DNA of 64,000 nt from Muricea muricata. Lineage: Eukaryota; Cnidaria; Anthozoa; Malacalcyonacea; Plexauridae. Made by a program: the position numbers and the translations under genes. The stretch covers positions 17,083,312-17,147,311 of the forward strand of contig OY979719.1 of NCBI GenBank assembly GCA_963855995.1, given 5' to 3'. Of this stretch, positions 48,001-55,959 are shown one piece after another (positions within the stretch are counted from its first letter, which is position 1; each line of letters starts with the position of its first letter). The notes under the pieces were generated by a model. The model was not told the origin of the DNA, ran no database searches, and saw only the letters and a list, made by a program, of their open reading frames with translations.

Positions 48001-48354
48001 CTGACTATATGGTCACAACAGAAACGTAATGAGCTCGACTCAATCCAGATTCATGTAAACGCCACCCCCCTAAAGAAGTGATATTTTGTGATATTTGTTT
48101 AGAAATAATACATCGCTAATACTTGTGCTTTTCAAATTTTGCTTCCCAGGGGTCCAACTGGCGTGCGGGCGCAGGCCTTGGATATCGATGGTAATTTGGT
48201 GGAAGACTTCATTGTAGATCAAGGTGAAGGTCAACTAAGCAAGCGATTACTTCATGTAAGAAATGCCCCATCGCCCGCGGCCACATCTTCGTTGCCAATT
48301 GCGAAAATGATTGTCGATCAAGTGGATGCACGTTTCGATTTAACTGAGGGTTGA
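24086..48354 (+). CDS. L2HGDH: L-2-hydroxyglutarate dehydrogenase, mitochondrial
   Basis: FAD enzyme that oxidises L-2-hydroxyglutarate to 2-oxoglutarate. Ten exons: 24086-24180, 25313-25458, 41084-41235, 41322-41453, 41796-41909, 42008-42032, 42805-43010, 43519-43676, 45083-45214 and 48150-48354; 454 residues (human 463). The leader [13 protein letters not shown] is followed by the FAD-binding GGGIVG at 50-55. Later landmarks are [70 protein letters not shown] and [15 protein letters not shown]. Exon 6 is a 25-nt microexon inferred from phase. Exon 8 joins exon 7 in frame at 43519, but the preceding dinucleotide is AT instead of AG. Intron 2 is about 15.6 kb and contains three receptor genes; intron 9 contains a foldback element. 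Confidence 0.93.
26554..26734. mobile_element. hAT-like MITE with empty site in block B
   Basis: Element 26562-26726 (165 bp) is a near-perfect palindrome with ends CAGGGCCGTCGCTAGAGCG and CGCTCTAGGGACGGCCCTG. The octamer CTCACGAT flanks both sides (26554-26561 and 26727-26734). In block B the same flanks meet at a single CTCACGAT (54721-54728). Confidence 0.92.
26827..27390. mobile_element. MITE with TAA target duplication, PIF/Harbinger-like
   Basis: Element 26830-27387 (558 bp) has ends TGCCTCAGTCATTTGTAACC and GGTTACAAATGACTGAGGCA. TAA lies on both sides (26827-26829 and 27388-27390), and the unoccupied site in block B is a single TAA at 54819-54821. Inner arms are C/G-rich (CCCGGGATATAGCGGGG). 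A 3-bp TWA duplication suggests PIF/Harbinger. No transposase frame. Confidence 0.85.
27410..28312 (-). pseudogene. Penelope-like element remnant, 3' half (GIY-YIG endonuclease side)
   Basis: Read on the minus strand, degenerate frames give PLE landmarks in order. [20 protein letters not shown] lies after RT (28300-28170), [16 protein letters not shown] at about 28090-28035, and HKTNVENCK with [11 protein letters not shown] of the GIY-YIG domain at about 27790-27710. Stops and frameshifts break it. A region about 27415-27530 (ACGAGCTTTCGACTGCCAG) is shared with block B. Receptor 1 interrupts the element from 28313 on. Confidence 0.75.
28325..28340 (+). promoter_or_regulatory. Possible TATA box of receptor 1
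   Basis: CCCCGCTATATAGATACACG marks the point where similarity to the PLE ends and the receptor unit begins. Related CCCCTATATGGATAC or CCTGCTATATCGGTAC sequences lie at the same place before all four leader-bearing receptor copies, about 220-240 bp upstream of their start codons. Conservation among recent duplicates is weak evidence. Confidence 0.3.
28562..29791 (+). CDS. Receptor 1: class B/adhesion-like 7TM GPCR, single exon
   Basis: Intronless frame of 409 residues; the true start may be Met9, as in the sister copies. A hydrophobic signal peptide (about 19-38, ending QVSGEV) is followed by a spacer with Lys-Arg at 73-74 ([11 protein letters not shown]) and four HSTTSA repeats. Seven membrane segments lie at about 116-141, 151-174, 180-210, 227-247, 269-295, 314-338 and 344-368. 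Cys181 at the top of TM3 and Cys261 in NCWIG of loop 2 can form the usual disulfide. [14 protein letters not shown] in TM2 and [13 protein letters not shown] in TM7 are class B/adhesion or Methuselah-type signatures. There is no GAIN/GPS domain or hormone-binding domain. Ligand unknown. It lies in L2HGDH intron 2 and interrupts a PLE. Confidence 0.85.
   Translation: MVKDQRSWMVVMTDARSSYFMHSVACVLLYCLLVQVSGEVSKKLPESSLDTKGAQRFASKYHEEASTGKHLEKRDVSNPTHKSIVHSTTSAHSTTSAHSTTSAHSTTSATSSSTNYGLWILTLSSLSVSTTCHSLVLITYGLFRQLRNLPGLNVMNLCLSLALSQLTHLIAISHFNGTIVCDVLAIFIHYLRLSSFLSVSIISYHTWYIFSRPFAGRISNRSRSKFVKYSIVVWLTPAVFVIICFTLDKTQVFSLDYGTNCWIGSRNGRLFLYIIPSSVLILYNFYKFIQTALSLSRHYKQTHETIKRKKGKQNLLVCVKLAALVTCPCFVSFFAMLFPDVEALNYLYAVSVCLQGVYIAQMFLLNKRTIKLYKNWWRKRRNVGADRLQNVARPRRNDVPSANTAFRLS
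30121..31165 (-). pseudogene. Penelope-like element remnant, reverse-transcriptase side
   Basis: On the minus strand, degenerate RT motifs are [14 protein letters not shown] (about 30470-30420), a [17 protein letters not shown] segment (about 30325-30275) and NVYRKPT (about 30200). Together with 27410-28312 they make one PLE in the same orientation, split by the receptor 1 unit. A SINE pair is inserted near 30640-30790. Confidence 0.7.
30640..30790. repeat. Palindromic tRNA-SINE in block A
   Basis: TAATCTGGCACTGCAAAGAG and AAAAATTCGTTGTCTCGAGC lead into GGGATTTGAACTC (B-box complement). The right arm, AATTTTTCGTTGTTCTCTG, faces the left, so it is a head-shortened inverted pair. The counterpart in block B is 58010-58178. 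Confidence 0.65.
31172..31930 (+). pseudogene. Penelope-like element remnant in plus orientation
   Basis: [20 protein letters not shown] (RT catalytic region) at about 31210-31270, [19 protein letters not shown] at 31308-31362, [13 protein letters not shown]-like sequence near 31420, and [18 protein letters not shown] plus [20 protein letters not shown] at 31570-31700. Frameshifts and stops interrupt it. The paralogous segment in block B is inverted. In this copy the RT-to-linker junction is not interrupted by a receptor. Confidence 0.75.
31990..32245. repeat. Three tandem units of about 85-89 bp
   Basis: Each unit begins CAC(G/A)TTTATACAGCTATT, continues through AAGGTTTTCTTT and AGCGTAAACTGT, and ends near TCGATTATATAAAT. 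Starts are at about 31990, 32075 and 32164. Block B retains only about one unit near 59430-59480. Confidence 0.75.
33155..34309 (-). CDS. Receptor 2: class B/adhesion-like 7TM GPCR, single exon
   Basis: Intact intronless frame of 384 residues, sister to receptor 1 but on the opposite strand, about 3.4 kb away. It begins [11 protein letters not shown] with a signal peptide through QVNGEV. Lys-Arg is kept ([10 protein letters not shown]), followed by a short Thr/Ser stretch with a single HSTTSA unit. All seven membrane segments, NCWIG and [13 protein letters not shown] are present, and the tail ends NRGFRLS. The third intracellular loop and TM6 are almost identical to receptor 1 ([19 protein letters not shown]), while TM2-TM4 differ more. 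The frame is open end to end, so it may be expressed. Confidence 0.85.
   Translation of the reverse strand: MVVMISARLSSFIHCFACIILCCLLAQVNGEVSKRLPKSSLDTKDAQRFASAHQEEASTGKHLDKRDVSNASHKPVEHSTTSATLSSTNYGLWILTLSSFSVSTTCHSLVLITYGLFRQLRNVPGLNFMNLCLSMALSELMYLVGISHFNGTIVCDVLAIFIHYLRESSFLALSIISYHTWYILSRPFVGRITNSLRSEFIKYSILVWLTPAGFVAICVTLDKTQVFPLDYGMNCWIGSTNGRLFLYIIPSTTLMFYNIYKFIQTALSLSRHYKQTHETIKRKKGKQNLLVCVKLAALVTCPCFLSFFAMLFPDVEALNYLYVVFVCLQGVYIAQMFLLNKRTIKLYKNWWRKRTNVGADRLKNVTRPTKNVLASLANRGFRLS
34640..34900. mobile_element. Long palindrome (MITE) in block A
   Basis: Arms of about 115 bp: ACAAAATAAAACAAATTCCG ... at about 34654 and the complement ending ATTTTGT at 34895, with CAGCGACTCCGTCGTTTTC in both arms. 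The orthologous copy lies at 61195-61440 in block B, so it predates the duplication. The hairpin would be nearly perfect. Confidence 0.75.
35550..36683. other. Non-coding part of L2HGDH intron 2
   Basis: AT-rich. An AGTGCTTGAAAGTCCTTGAT-like motif near 36410-36560 repeats and resembles 16220-16290. No exon signal. Confidence 0.4.
36684..37580 (-). CDS. Receptor 3: diverged 7TM GPCR without leader
   Basis: Single frame of 298 residues with the same seven membrane segments as receptors 1 and 2 ([25 protein letters not shown] in loop 2, [13 protein letters not shown] in TM7). It lacks the signal peptide, Lys-Arg spacer and Thr/Ser repeats; it starts [12 protein letters not shown] shortly before TM1. 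It is more diverged than the others and lies outside the duplicated block, so it is probably the oldest copy here. A missing 5' exon is possible. Also inside L2HGDH intron 2. Confidence 0.75.
   Translation of the reverse strand: MYFMEIPKQYKMPSMPSLHVMNTSFNYALRTATLICFSVSLTCHSLVLITYGLFRQLRNVPGLNVMNLCFSLGLSQLVWPIAISLFVGTTVCEAGAILEHYLHKVSFMVLTVISYDTYKIFSQPFFGRIATRQRSKFIKYSIFVWLAPAVFVAICVTLDKTNVFLAYYETSCWFGTANATLYFYIIPLSMIMLYNIFKLTQTAVSLSRHYKQTQTIQRRKGKQNLLVCAKLAVLVSCPCFLSFFATLFSDVEELDYLYVAFVCLQGVYIAQMFLLNKRTVNLYKDWWRKRKNRLGQDG
37998..38396. mobile_element. Foldback element
   Basis: Arms of about 170 bp with ACCTTTAGCC...AGACGAAATTTTG on the left and CAAAATTTCGTCTAAAGGT on the right. The loop carries TACCCAGTTGATCCCC. 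A single related half-arm is at 39945-39995. It is followed by GAAGATGACTTGCACTACGT and GTCGAAACG, an end-type motif often seen near retroelement termini. Confidence 0.65.
39228..39412. mobile_element. Palindromic MITE
   Basis: AATAATGAATGTTTTTATTC at the left end pairs with AAACATTCATTACTTG at the right. Inner arms are AAGAATATTTTCATTCGGTG and its complement. Non-coding. Confidence 0.6.
40904..41038. mobile_element. Small palindromic MITE next to L2HGDH exon 3
   Basis: TAGGATACCCTAAAGGTCGA at the left faces TACTTTTAGGGTATCCTA at the right, with GAGAGAGCA/TGCTCTCTC inner arms. It ends 46 bp upstream of the exon 3 start, close to the branch-point zone. Confidence 0.65.
41576..41700 (+). repeat. 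(GGTT)n tetranucleotide microsatellite
   Basis: GTTT-rich sequence passes into about 20 tandem GGTT units at 41612-41699, in L2HGDH intron 4. It produces spurious Trp-Leu-Val-Gly frames on the plus strand and Pro-Thr-Asn-Gln frames on the minus. Confidence 0.9.
42330..42560. repeat. CAACTTG-type quasi-palindromic repeat
   Basis: A member of the family also seen at 4380-4620 and 44335-44520: repeated CAACTTG/CAAGTTG words with AAGCTTGTGGATAAAAAG. It lies in L2HGDH intron 6, between the microexon and exon 7. Confidence 0.5.
43787..44037. repeat. Inverted pair of tRNA-derived SINEs
   Basis: The left copy (43787-43880) reads the SINE on the minus strand; the right copy (about 43960-44037) reads it on the plus strand. 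Both have AACGAATTTTTCGTTG tails ending in TGCAGTGTCAGATTAAT-like ends pointing outward. It is in L2HGDH intron 8. Confidence 0.65.
44335..44520. repeat. CAACTTGTTG-type quasi-palindromic repeat
   Basis: It matches 4380-4620 in the opposite orientation over GGATAACAAGTTTTGA, CAACAAGTCTGT and AAATCAGGCTAG-like blocks. It lies in L2HGDH intron 8. Confidence 0.55.
45632..48003. mobile_element. Long-TIR foldback DNA element in L2HGDH intron 9
   Basis: The left arm 45632-46117 and the right arm about 47513-48003 are inverted copies of about 490 bp. Outer ends are CAGGGAGGCAGAGGG / CCCTCTGCCTCCCTG. Shared inner blocks include GAAACGAGCCCACGATAT and CATGCTTTCGCATGGGTAGT. The middle 1.4 kb shows no transposase. 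CAGGG termini hint at hAT, but the target duplication is not clear. Confidence 0.75.
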
Positions 48355-48754
48355 AGTAGGTAAATAATTGATAACTAGGGTGGGCTAGCGGCCTCGGAGT
48401 CTTACCTTAGGCTGAAGTGTGGAAGTGGAGTTCGGAAATTCAAAAGAGGAATGAGATCTAAAGGTAATGAAATTGACCAAATAATTAGCGCAATTACAAC
48501 TGTTCTAATTAGGACAAAGGTAACAAGTTATTCAAAGTATGTATCAAAGGAATTTGTTGGCAATATAAACTACAAATTTGAAGAATTCTCAATATATTTT
48601 GAACCCTGGGCAACAAGACACACGCACACACTACAAACAAATTTTATCACAATTTATTTTCGCACTTTAATGCAGTTGTTATCTAGTATTCTACTTGTAG
48701 TGCTGTTGACTTTAATTCACGCACACGCGCTGTTTATAGTCTGCTGTCAGCTAG
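48355..48754. other. Intergenic between L2HGDH and the MDH exon (tail to tail)
   Basis: About 400 bp that must contain both 3' UTR ends if the malate dehydrogenase exon is live. The ACACACGCACACAC tract near 48620 is the only simple repeat. Confidence 0.4.
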
Positions 48755-48927
48755 TCACGCGGACAGAAAAGCAAAAGCCGCTTCCTTTTCCTCGACCAGT
48801 TCTTGAGTGGTCAAATCCATTTTCTCACGAGAGAAATCATCGATGCCCAAGTCTGGCACAACTTTCCATTCGCGGTTCGCGTCAATTGTCACTGGCATCG
48901 AATAAATTATTCCAGCTGGTATGTAAC
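48755..48927 (-). CDS. MDH1: Cytosolic malate dehydrogenase, C-terminal exon (partial)
   Basis: The minus strand encodes 57 residues plus stop: [20 protein letters not shown], then [20 protein letters not shown] and AFAFLSA. This is the C-terminus of animal cytosolic malate dehydrogenase (NADH-linked malate/oxaloacetate), where [10 protein letters not shown] is diagnostic. A TTTGTCAG acceptor precedes the first codon in phase 1, as expected for an internal intron. I could not find the preceding exons in the next 6 kb, so they may lie farther away, or this may be a stranded exon. The frame is intact. It faces L2HGDH tail to tail. Confidence 0.75.
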
Positions 48928-50935
48928 CTGACAAAGTCAGGCCCTTTCCTTCATTCGCTAGGGTTTGACCACTGGTAGTGGGCGCGAATGAAGGAGGGCC
49001 TGATACAATTCTTTACCTGGCCGCATGTAAAAAGCCAGATTCTGGCTTTCTCGTCTGATTGGCTGATTAAACAAAGAAAACGTAAAGCTCGATTCTGATT
49101 GGTACGTATGGCCACCTTTGTAGATTATCGTCAGCTCATAGACTTCTTTTTTAAAAAATATTTAAATCACTTCAAAGTGAGACACCAGCTGAAGACGCAT
49201 GAGTAATCATTATGTATATATGTATTTTCAACCTGATGAAAATATTCACAACGTGGTATTTAGAACGAAATTTTCGAATATTTTTTTATACGCAGTCAGC
49301 ACACCATATTTTATACATACTCTACGCTACAGGTTCGTTAAAGCATATACTTTTTGTATTTTCGTATGAAACTTCGCAAAAATGTAGGGAAAACTACAGC
49401 GATTTGTTTGATGTACTGGTATTTCGAAAAATATACGTCTTGATAGAGAAAATGTCGCCGAATATATTATGTATATAATACAATTTCTTAAAATTTGCTT
49501 CTTTACAAGGAAGTAAATAACTTTTTAATATAATTATTGTTAACAAATCAGTAATATAATACTACAATACCGCTTTTTGTCTAAATTCCTTGAAACATTC
49601 GTCAAAGGTTATTATTTTCTGTAAATTAGCACTTCCAGGTAATTACTAAGTGGGCGGCATACAGCCATGTCAAGAATTGTGTCAGGCTTTATTTTTCTCG
49701 TCTTCTCGCCCGCCGCTTCCGCCCGCAACTTGCCAAGTGTAGCGAAAGACGAGAAAAATAAAGACGTCTATGCCACACATAGAACCATCGGAATACACTC
49801 CCATCGACACCCATTGGCCCTGAAGGAAAAAGACATTGCAGTTATAACATTAACCGAGTTAAAAAGTAAAATTTGTAAGCACAGATACCATTTACAACAC
49901 GAGTCACCATGTTGTGTCGGATATACAAACTTGAGCATAGGCGGGCCAAAAATGTCTGGTAATTTCGTGCACCGCAAGTTGTTCATCTGATACAAAGGCA
50001 AATGTTGTAAATGGCTTGTAAAACTCCCCAACATAATAGATCTGTTTGCGAAGAAATTTTGAAAATACACCTTATATAAGACGAGAAAATCAAAGTTTAG
50101 ACAAGTCAAGAGAAATCTGAATCACATACTGTATACAGACTCGTGATGTCTTTTGCGTGTTCTTAACGAGTTTCGCAAGGAGTTATGTTGGCACTAAACT
50201 CAAAATTATCTTGACTCAGCCTGATGGGGGGTGGGGTGGGGTGGTGGTTCTATTCCCATTTCCCAGCCCAAATTATAAATCCCATGTGGGCATAAATCCC
50301 TATAGCGCAAATGTAAACAATACTCTAATGTTTCCGCAAACAATGTTTTCTAGTTTGCCCATGTTGGGAAACATAACAAAACATCGACAGGAAACAATGA
50401 TTCCGCAACAATGTTTCCTAGTTTGCCCAGGCTTTAGCCATTAGTTACTAAAACGCTTTGAAAACGGATTTAAGGCCTTGCTCTGCCAGTTGCTCAAAAT
50501 CCTGTTAACCTGTGAAAATTCCAGGCCTTAAAAGTTTTACATACATTTATACAAAAATCATTCAAAAACCCTGCACTGGTCAGGGGTAGAGAATATATTA
50601 AATGTATTTAATGCAATTATTAATATTAGAAACCTAAAATTACGTAGGGCGGCTTGACCAAAACTATCATTTGCAGACACAGGCAATTAAAGGCCTTGAA
50701 ACTGTGGATACAGGCAAAGCTGGTATAGATACATGCGAAGATGATGATATAGATACAAACGAAGATGTGGATACTGTAGATTGCGAACGTTCTATTTTCT
50801 CAATCCACCCTTTTCGAGGTTGACCGTCGGGGGGTAACACGTGTAGTAATTCGAAACAGTCGGACAAACATCAACCGTCGCGTTAATACTTTTGTATACG
50901 ACTGAACTATTGATTATCGATAATTTTAGCGAAAT

Positions 50936-51175
50936 TTACTTTTTAAAGACAAAGAAAGGCAAAGTAAAAAAGGGCAAAGTTCTATCAAAGCATGGATAGT
51001 ACTTTGAAGCGCAGTCATTTTGAGAAAATGTCGCTTCTGACTTGAAATAATATTTAAAAGCGCGAGGCGTTTCAGTGACTGGATATCTTAAACCAGCATT
51101 AGTTGACATAGCGAAATCCGAATCTCTGTTAACAAAGCCATTACCCAGTGTGATATGGTTGGCCATTTGTTTCAA
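50936..51175 (-). CDS. Possible small gene, unrecognised
   Basis: Open frame of 79 codons on the minus strand. It has a balanced, protein-like composition (ITLGNGFVNRDSDFAM, RYPVTETPRAFKYYFKSEAT, NDCASKYYPCFDRT) before a hydrophobic, low-complexity end. The Tyr/Phe/Lys-rich part vaguely recalls short ciliary microtubule-associated proteins, but I do not recognise a family. It could be the first exon of a spliced gene. No homologous second copy is in the window. Confidence 0.3.
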   Translation of the reverse strand: MKQMANHITLGNGFVNRDSDFAMSTNAGLRYPVTETPRAFKYYFKSEATFSQNDCASKYYPCFDRTLPFFTLPFFVFKK

Positions 51176-53258
51176 AATAGGTACGCTAAAGCGTAGATGT
51201 GTCTACTGTAAGCGAAATACAGGACAGTCCGAATATGCGAGATATTAAAATGACCTTTCTATTTTAATAAAAAAATTCGACAAATAGACAGCTAATCTAC
51301 AATACATCACATGTATTTACTTTTAGTAATACTGTACATAGTTCACTGTGGCGATATAGTTGGCATCAATTAAAACTAAATCAATCAAAAACTTTAGTTA
51401 TATGTCAGTAATCTAGCTGAGGAGGTTTTCTCTACTAACTGAGGACGCCTGCCGACTATATCTAGAATGTTCTATAAATCACTTTGACGATTAATATGTT
51501 TCACTTGAATGTATTGTGTGAATCACAATGTGAACTCGCAACAATATGTCTGACCAACCGGCTGAGGTCAGCGCAGACCTAATAAGTTTCTGGTGCTACG
51601 TGAAACACAGAGTGAACTCACGCAACGAGCCTGACCGAATCGCTGTGGTCAGCGCAAACAAATATGCTCCAGTTGTGCACCAACACAACAAAGTACACTC
51701 ACGTTGAATGAACACCTGAAAGTAAAAAGATATAATTACATGCATGTAATATTCAGTACATGTTTTTGATTAAATTACCCTACATTACTCATTAGACTGG
51801 GTTATAATAATAATACATTTGTTATTTACACTCTATATAATTATATGTGAGGGAAGTGATGGGAATGTGAACACTTATTTAGGTTTTCATTCATTTGATG
51901 TTAAAATTTTCAAATTCATTAATCATTGAAATAACAGCCATTTTAAATAGCCACAGAATACAAGAAAATAAGCAAAAGGTCCTCTCAGGTTAAAGCCTTT
52001 GAATTTTGTGCCTTTGAACATCAAGCCTGTTCATTATGTAGGTTCTGGTTGAATTTCCATCCAAAAAGGCCAAAATTCCATAAATCAGACAATTTCCACA
52101 AACAAGCAGTAATTTCCATGAAAGAAAAATCATACTACATAGAATTGTGGAATTCCCCCCACCCCCTAAATATTCAGTTAATGAGATTGCAATTAATTAT
52201 TAACATAGATAGTTCATAAAAATATTTTTCAAATACTATTACAATACATGCCTCCACAAATGTTTTGTAATGGTATTGTAAGTCAAGGTGAAAAGGGCTT
52301 GGGAATCTATCTCTGTTAAATAAACATTAGCATTTTCTTCATCAAAACAGTAAACATTAATGGATTGTTTGGAGAGGCAGAGCATCAGGAAGTGTGCATT
52401 AATCTCAACAGTCATTCAATTTTTGTCATTTGATTCTGTACAAATTTATGACAGAGTGGTGCAAAAATAGTCATCCTTATCTAATACTTTCTTTATTTGT
52501 CTTGTTACACGTAGACAATACTGTCTACTTATTGATTTATCTAAAGCAGATTTAACATTGCTTTTCTGTTTAACAACCTGTTTATGTCAACCAACATTAT
52601 GTAAGTTAATTGACCTTCGAAGTGATATCTGAACTATTCGGTCAACATGTTTTGTTTTTTAATGGAAATACCTGGGCTCATTTATTTACAAAGAAAAGGG
52701 TGTTGCCACTTTGTATTTTCCTTTAAATCATTAATTCCACGGACAGCTTTGCTACAACAGGCTAAAGAGTCAGTAAGATTGCTGTAATTTTATCATGTAG
52801 ATAATAAATTAGAATAATAACATAATTCATGAATTTATCAAATCATAAATACTTTAAAGTGTCTTTAAACTGTTTTGATGAGTGTAGAAATGCCAATGGC
52901 ACCAGCCGCTGCAGATGGCTTGAGATTATTAGCTGTGGGGGGGGGGGGGGAGGTATAGGTTAGGGCAGAGAACATTTAAAACTAGACTTTTTAATAGCAT
53001 TTTCAGCATTCTAACAACATATTTTTGGGGAAAATTTAAGTTGCATAAAGGGGGTTGATGACTTGATAGTACGCTATTTTGAATTTTGGTAAATTGCATG
53101 CTATGGTACATTAATATATCTAGTTGTGTACTTGTGCATAAGTAATAAACTAACACAGTTACATACTTTCTCAGATTATATATTTTGCTGCATTTATATT
53201 CAGTGGCATAAACATGAAACAATTTTGCTGCGAAAAGAAGTGACCAGCTTTATATTTA

Positions 53259-53409
53259 AGAAATAGAAAACGAGTCGCGTGCGTTTATGGTGTGATTATG
53301 CATGCGGGAAATGTTAGGAGAATACGAGAGAAACGTGTAAACGAGGCGTAACATTTCCCAAGTGCATTATCACACCATAAACGCACAAGACGAGTTTTTC
53401 TATTTCTTT
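53259..53409. mobile_element. Palindromic MITE
   Basis: AAGAAATAGAAAACGAGTCG at the left pairs with CGAGTTTTTCTATTTCTT at the right. Inner arms are GTGCGTTTATGGTGTGAT and ATCACACCATAAACGCAC. Non-coding. Confidence 0.65.
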
Positions 53410-54839
53410 TATAATATAAGAACGTTATTGCACAGCATACAATATTTTTAAACAGATTGATAATAAAATTCTCCTTACATGTTAGGATTGACGTTACGCA
53501 ACTGCTTTTGCTCATTGCTTAGCAACAACCTTACATTTTTAAGCGGCCGGCGAAAGAAGTGAACTTTTTAAGCAAAAACAAACAGACTTTCGATATTTAT
53601 AATTTTAAAATAGCTTTAAAAAGTGTGAGACTGATAGGAAAAGTAATTTCCAGCTGTTTGCTGCATATGGCATAATATATTTGGCAAGAAAGTCGAACAA
53701 TCTGATCTTTTCGTCGAGCTGTTATGTTTCTGTTTGCTGAAAGTATGGAATATATTTTTTTGTGTTTCGTCGATGATGTGTCAACGAGTTTCTGTTCCGA
53801 TGACAATTAAGGTACTTTCGTGATAAAATTAGTTTAGTTTTTGTAGTTTTCTTGCAATTTTTCTCGATTTTTTGTGTTTTCTTGCTGCCTTTTCTAAGTT
53901 TTGTCAAATTGTTCAATCAAATTCCTACTCAGCGAAAACAGCTACGAATGTTGTTTTTGAATTTTATCGTTTTGCTTTGCCCGTTTTTCTTTTGTTTTCA
54001 ATCTGTTTTTCTCCTTAACTTTCACGCTGTTTTTTCCTGCATTATATAATAATTTGTGTACAAAAACTACGCTAAATGTGGTCACATTGGTGCCCTACTC
54101 CCAGGAAACAGGAGGCAAAAAAAGCGTGCATTGTTGTGTTATTATGCACGCTCAGTAACCAATCATATTGCAGAATTTTTACTTCTTATGTTATAATGAG
54201 CAATGATGCTCAACATAGGCCATAAAATGACAACCGATAAACAGAACTTTCCCGAGGAGAATTTCTTATAGGTTCGCAACTTTGTTTGTACAATATATTA
54301 GAGCCTATCAGCCTAGAGGCTAGATCGTGTGACAAAACTAAATCGGCTATTTACACATACACTACAACGTGTTTAATTTTAAAATCTTACCTTGATACCG
54401 ACGAAGATATTCCCCCAAAAGCGAGAACTATATCATTTAATAAGTAAATAGCGTTAAAGCGTTTAAACAGCTAGCTATAGAAGAACAAACGAATGGAAGA
54501 TGTGAAATTAGAGCATGCTTGCTTGGATGGTGATTCCATATTTGGGCATTTTCGTGCGAACGGCGAATTCGGAAATATCCGGTGCGCTCCTGAGTTTGAT
54601 GTTGAAGCCATTTATGGGCACATGCGTAAATATGCGGAATACGGAAAATTCCGAAATTAGAATGCACACAACCCCCAAATTGTACTCACACGATGACATA
54701 TGTGATGAAACAAGACTGGACTCACGATTTTCTCATGAAACTGCCCATGCATTGGCAAAAGAGTTTTCGTTTTCAATACTTTTTTTTGAAAATGCCTCTT
54801 TTGTCTTTTAAATATGTTTAAGGCGAAACGAGGATTATT

Positions 54840-55745
54840 CATATTAAGTTTGTAGACGTTCATTTATTGATTACGAGCTTTCGACTGTCAGTCTGCAGGT
54901 TTACAATTACATGTAGGAACAAAGTGACGCGATGATAGTTCCCCCTGTATACAATATCGATATCTTTAATTGCATGTACGGAAAACAATCAAATTTTGCA
55001 CAGTAAACAGCGGTATTGTACCGGTAAATGTTCTGATATGTTATCTGAGTGTTTTGTGCATGCTGTATGCTATGATTCAATTGTCCTCCTGTGCCGATAG
55101 TTTTGTTTGTCCTTTCTCAATGACTTCTCCGTTATTAAAATCTATTTGATGGTTATTTGTCCATGCGTGATTGGCAGTATTTAAACTAACTTTGCAGTTC
55201 TCTACGTTTGTCTTGTGTTTCTTCGGCCGAGTGTTCTCCCAGTTCTTCTCCCAGTTTCGGCAGTATAGCTCCATGAGCAACCTGCACATTTAATCTTGTA
55301 GACAACGTTAGCCTGATTTAAAAAGTTACTAATAAAGATTTAACAAAATGTTCAATAGAATAATGCTCAATAGAGTAAATGACTATTCTACAGGGTCCAG
55401 AGGTGTTACCCGGATATCATGAGGTTTTTAGTAGTCTTTTCAGTGGTTCTGTCAGTCCTTTGATGTACGGAAGAACAGCGTAACCGTAACTGTAGCGGGA
55501 TTAGGGTTCTACGAGATCGAAAAATAAGTTTACTAATTCTTCAGGTGACAAAGCTTTTGTCTGTGCCATTGCTTGTTTCTTAGTTTCAACTTCTTGGAAA
55601 CTTATGTCCTTGCGTCCCTGTTGTTTTCCTTCGATTGTATTGGGTAATATTGTTGCCATGCATGTGTAGGTGAGTTTGTGCAGTGCTGACGTTGATCCGT
55701 TTTTGTTATGGGATGAGTCTAGTAATTGTCCGTATGTGTGACGGG
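54840..55745 (-). pseudogene. Penelope-like element remnant, 3' half, block B
   Basis: On the minus strand, [20 protein letters not shown] and [17 protein letters not shown] of the GIY-YIG endonuclease are at about 55245-55120, preceded by degenerate [12 protein letters not shown]-type sequence near 55560-55510 and NTIEGKQQ near 55640. Matches 27410-28312 in block A, and ends where receptor 4 begins. Confidence 0.75.
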
Positions 55746-55959
55746 TTTCCTGTGAAAAAAACCCCTGCTATATCGGTACACGTGCTTGGATATTGTGTCC
55801 TGTTTACAAAATCATATCTATAACATGAGGCGGGACGGAAACTAACTCTTTTCATAAGGGCGGAAACACGCACGGCCACCTAAATAAAAGTCGAAGTTTT
55901 AGAACTTTTAGACATAAACCACCAGAGGTGATGATGGCAAGAAACTAGAGTAGGCATCG

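Larger units (their letters stand above)
48928..54690. other. Long stretch with little coding signal
   Basis: Mostly AT-rich. A short inverted repeat around 48930-49010 contains CAGGCCCTTTCCTTCATTCG and GCGAATGAAGGAGGGCCTG. Another palindrome lies at 53259-53409. Imperfect direct duplications of about 82 bp occur at 51520-51680 (CTGACC...TGAGGTCAGCGCA). G-runs lie at 52938-52951. A possible small gene is listed separately. Confidence 0.45.

Noticed and set aside
48451-48978. 175-codon plus-strand frame after L2HGDH
   Set aside because: It overlaps the malate dehydrogenase exon on the opposite strand and matches nothing; an antisense shadow plus intergenic sequence.
50667-50867. Ser-rich minus-strand frame and the opposite Asp-rich plus-strand frame
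   Set aside because: Low-complexity GATAC repeat seen from both strands. A stop lies immediately upstream on the minus strand with no acceptor between, so it cannot be a downstream exon of the 51.1-kb frame.
52860-52925. Missing MDH exon encoding a KPSAAAGAIG-like segment
   Set aside because: The similarity to the MDH KLSSAxSAA segment is too weak, and no matching flanking residues or splice phases were found.
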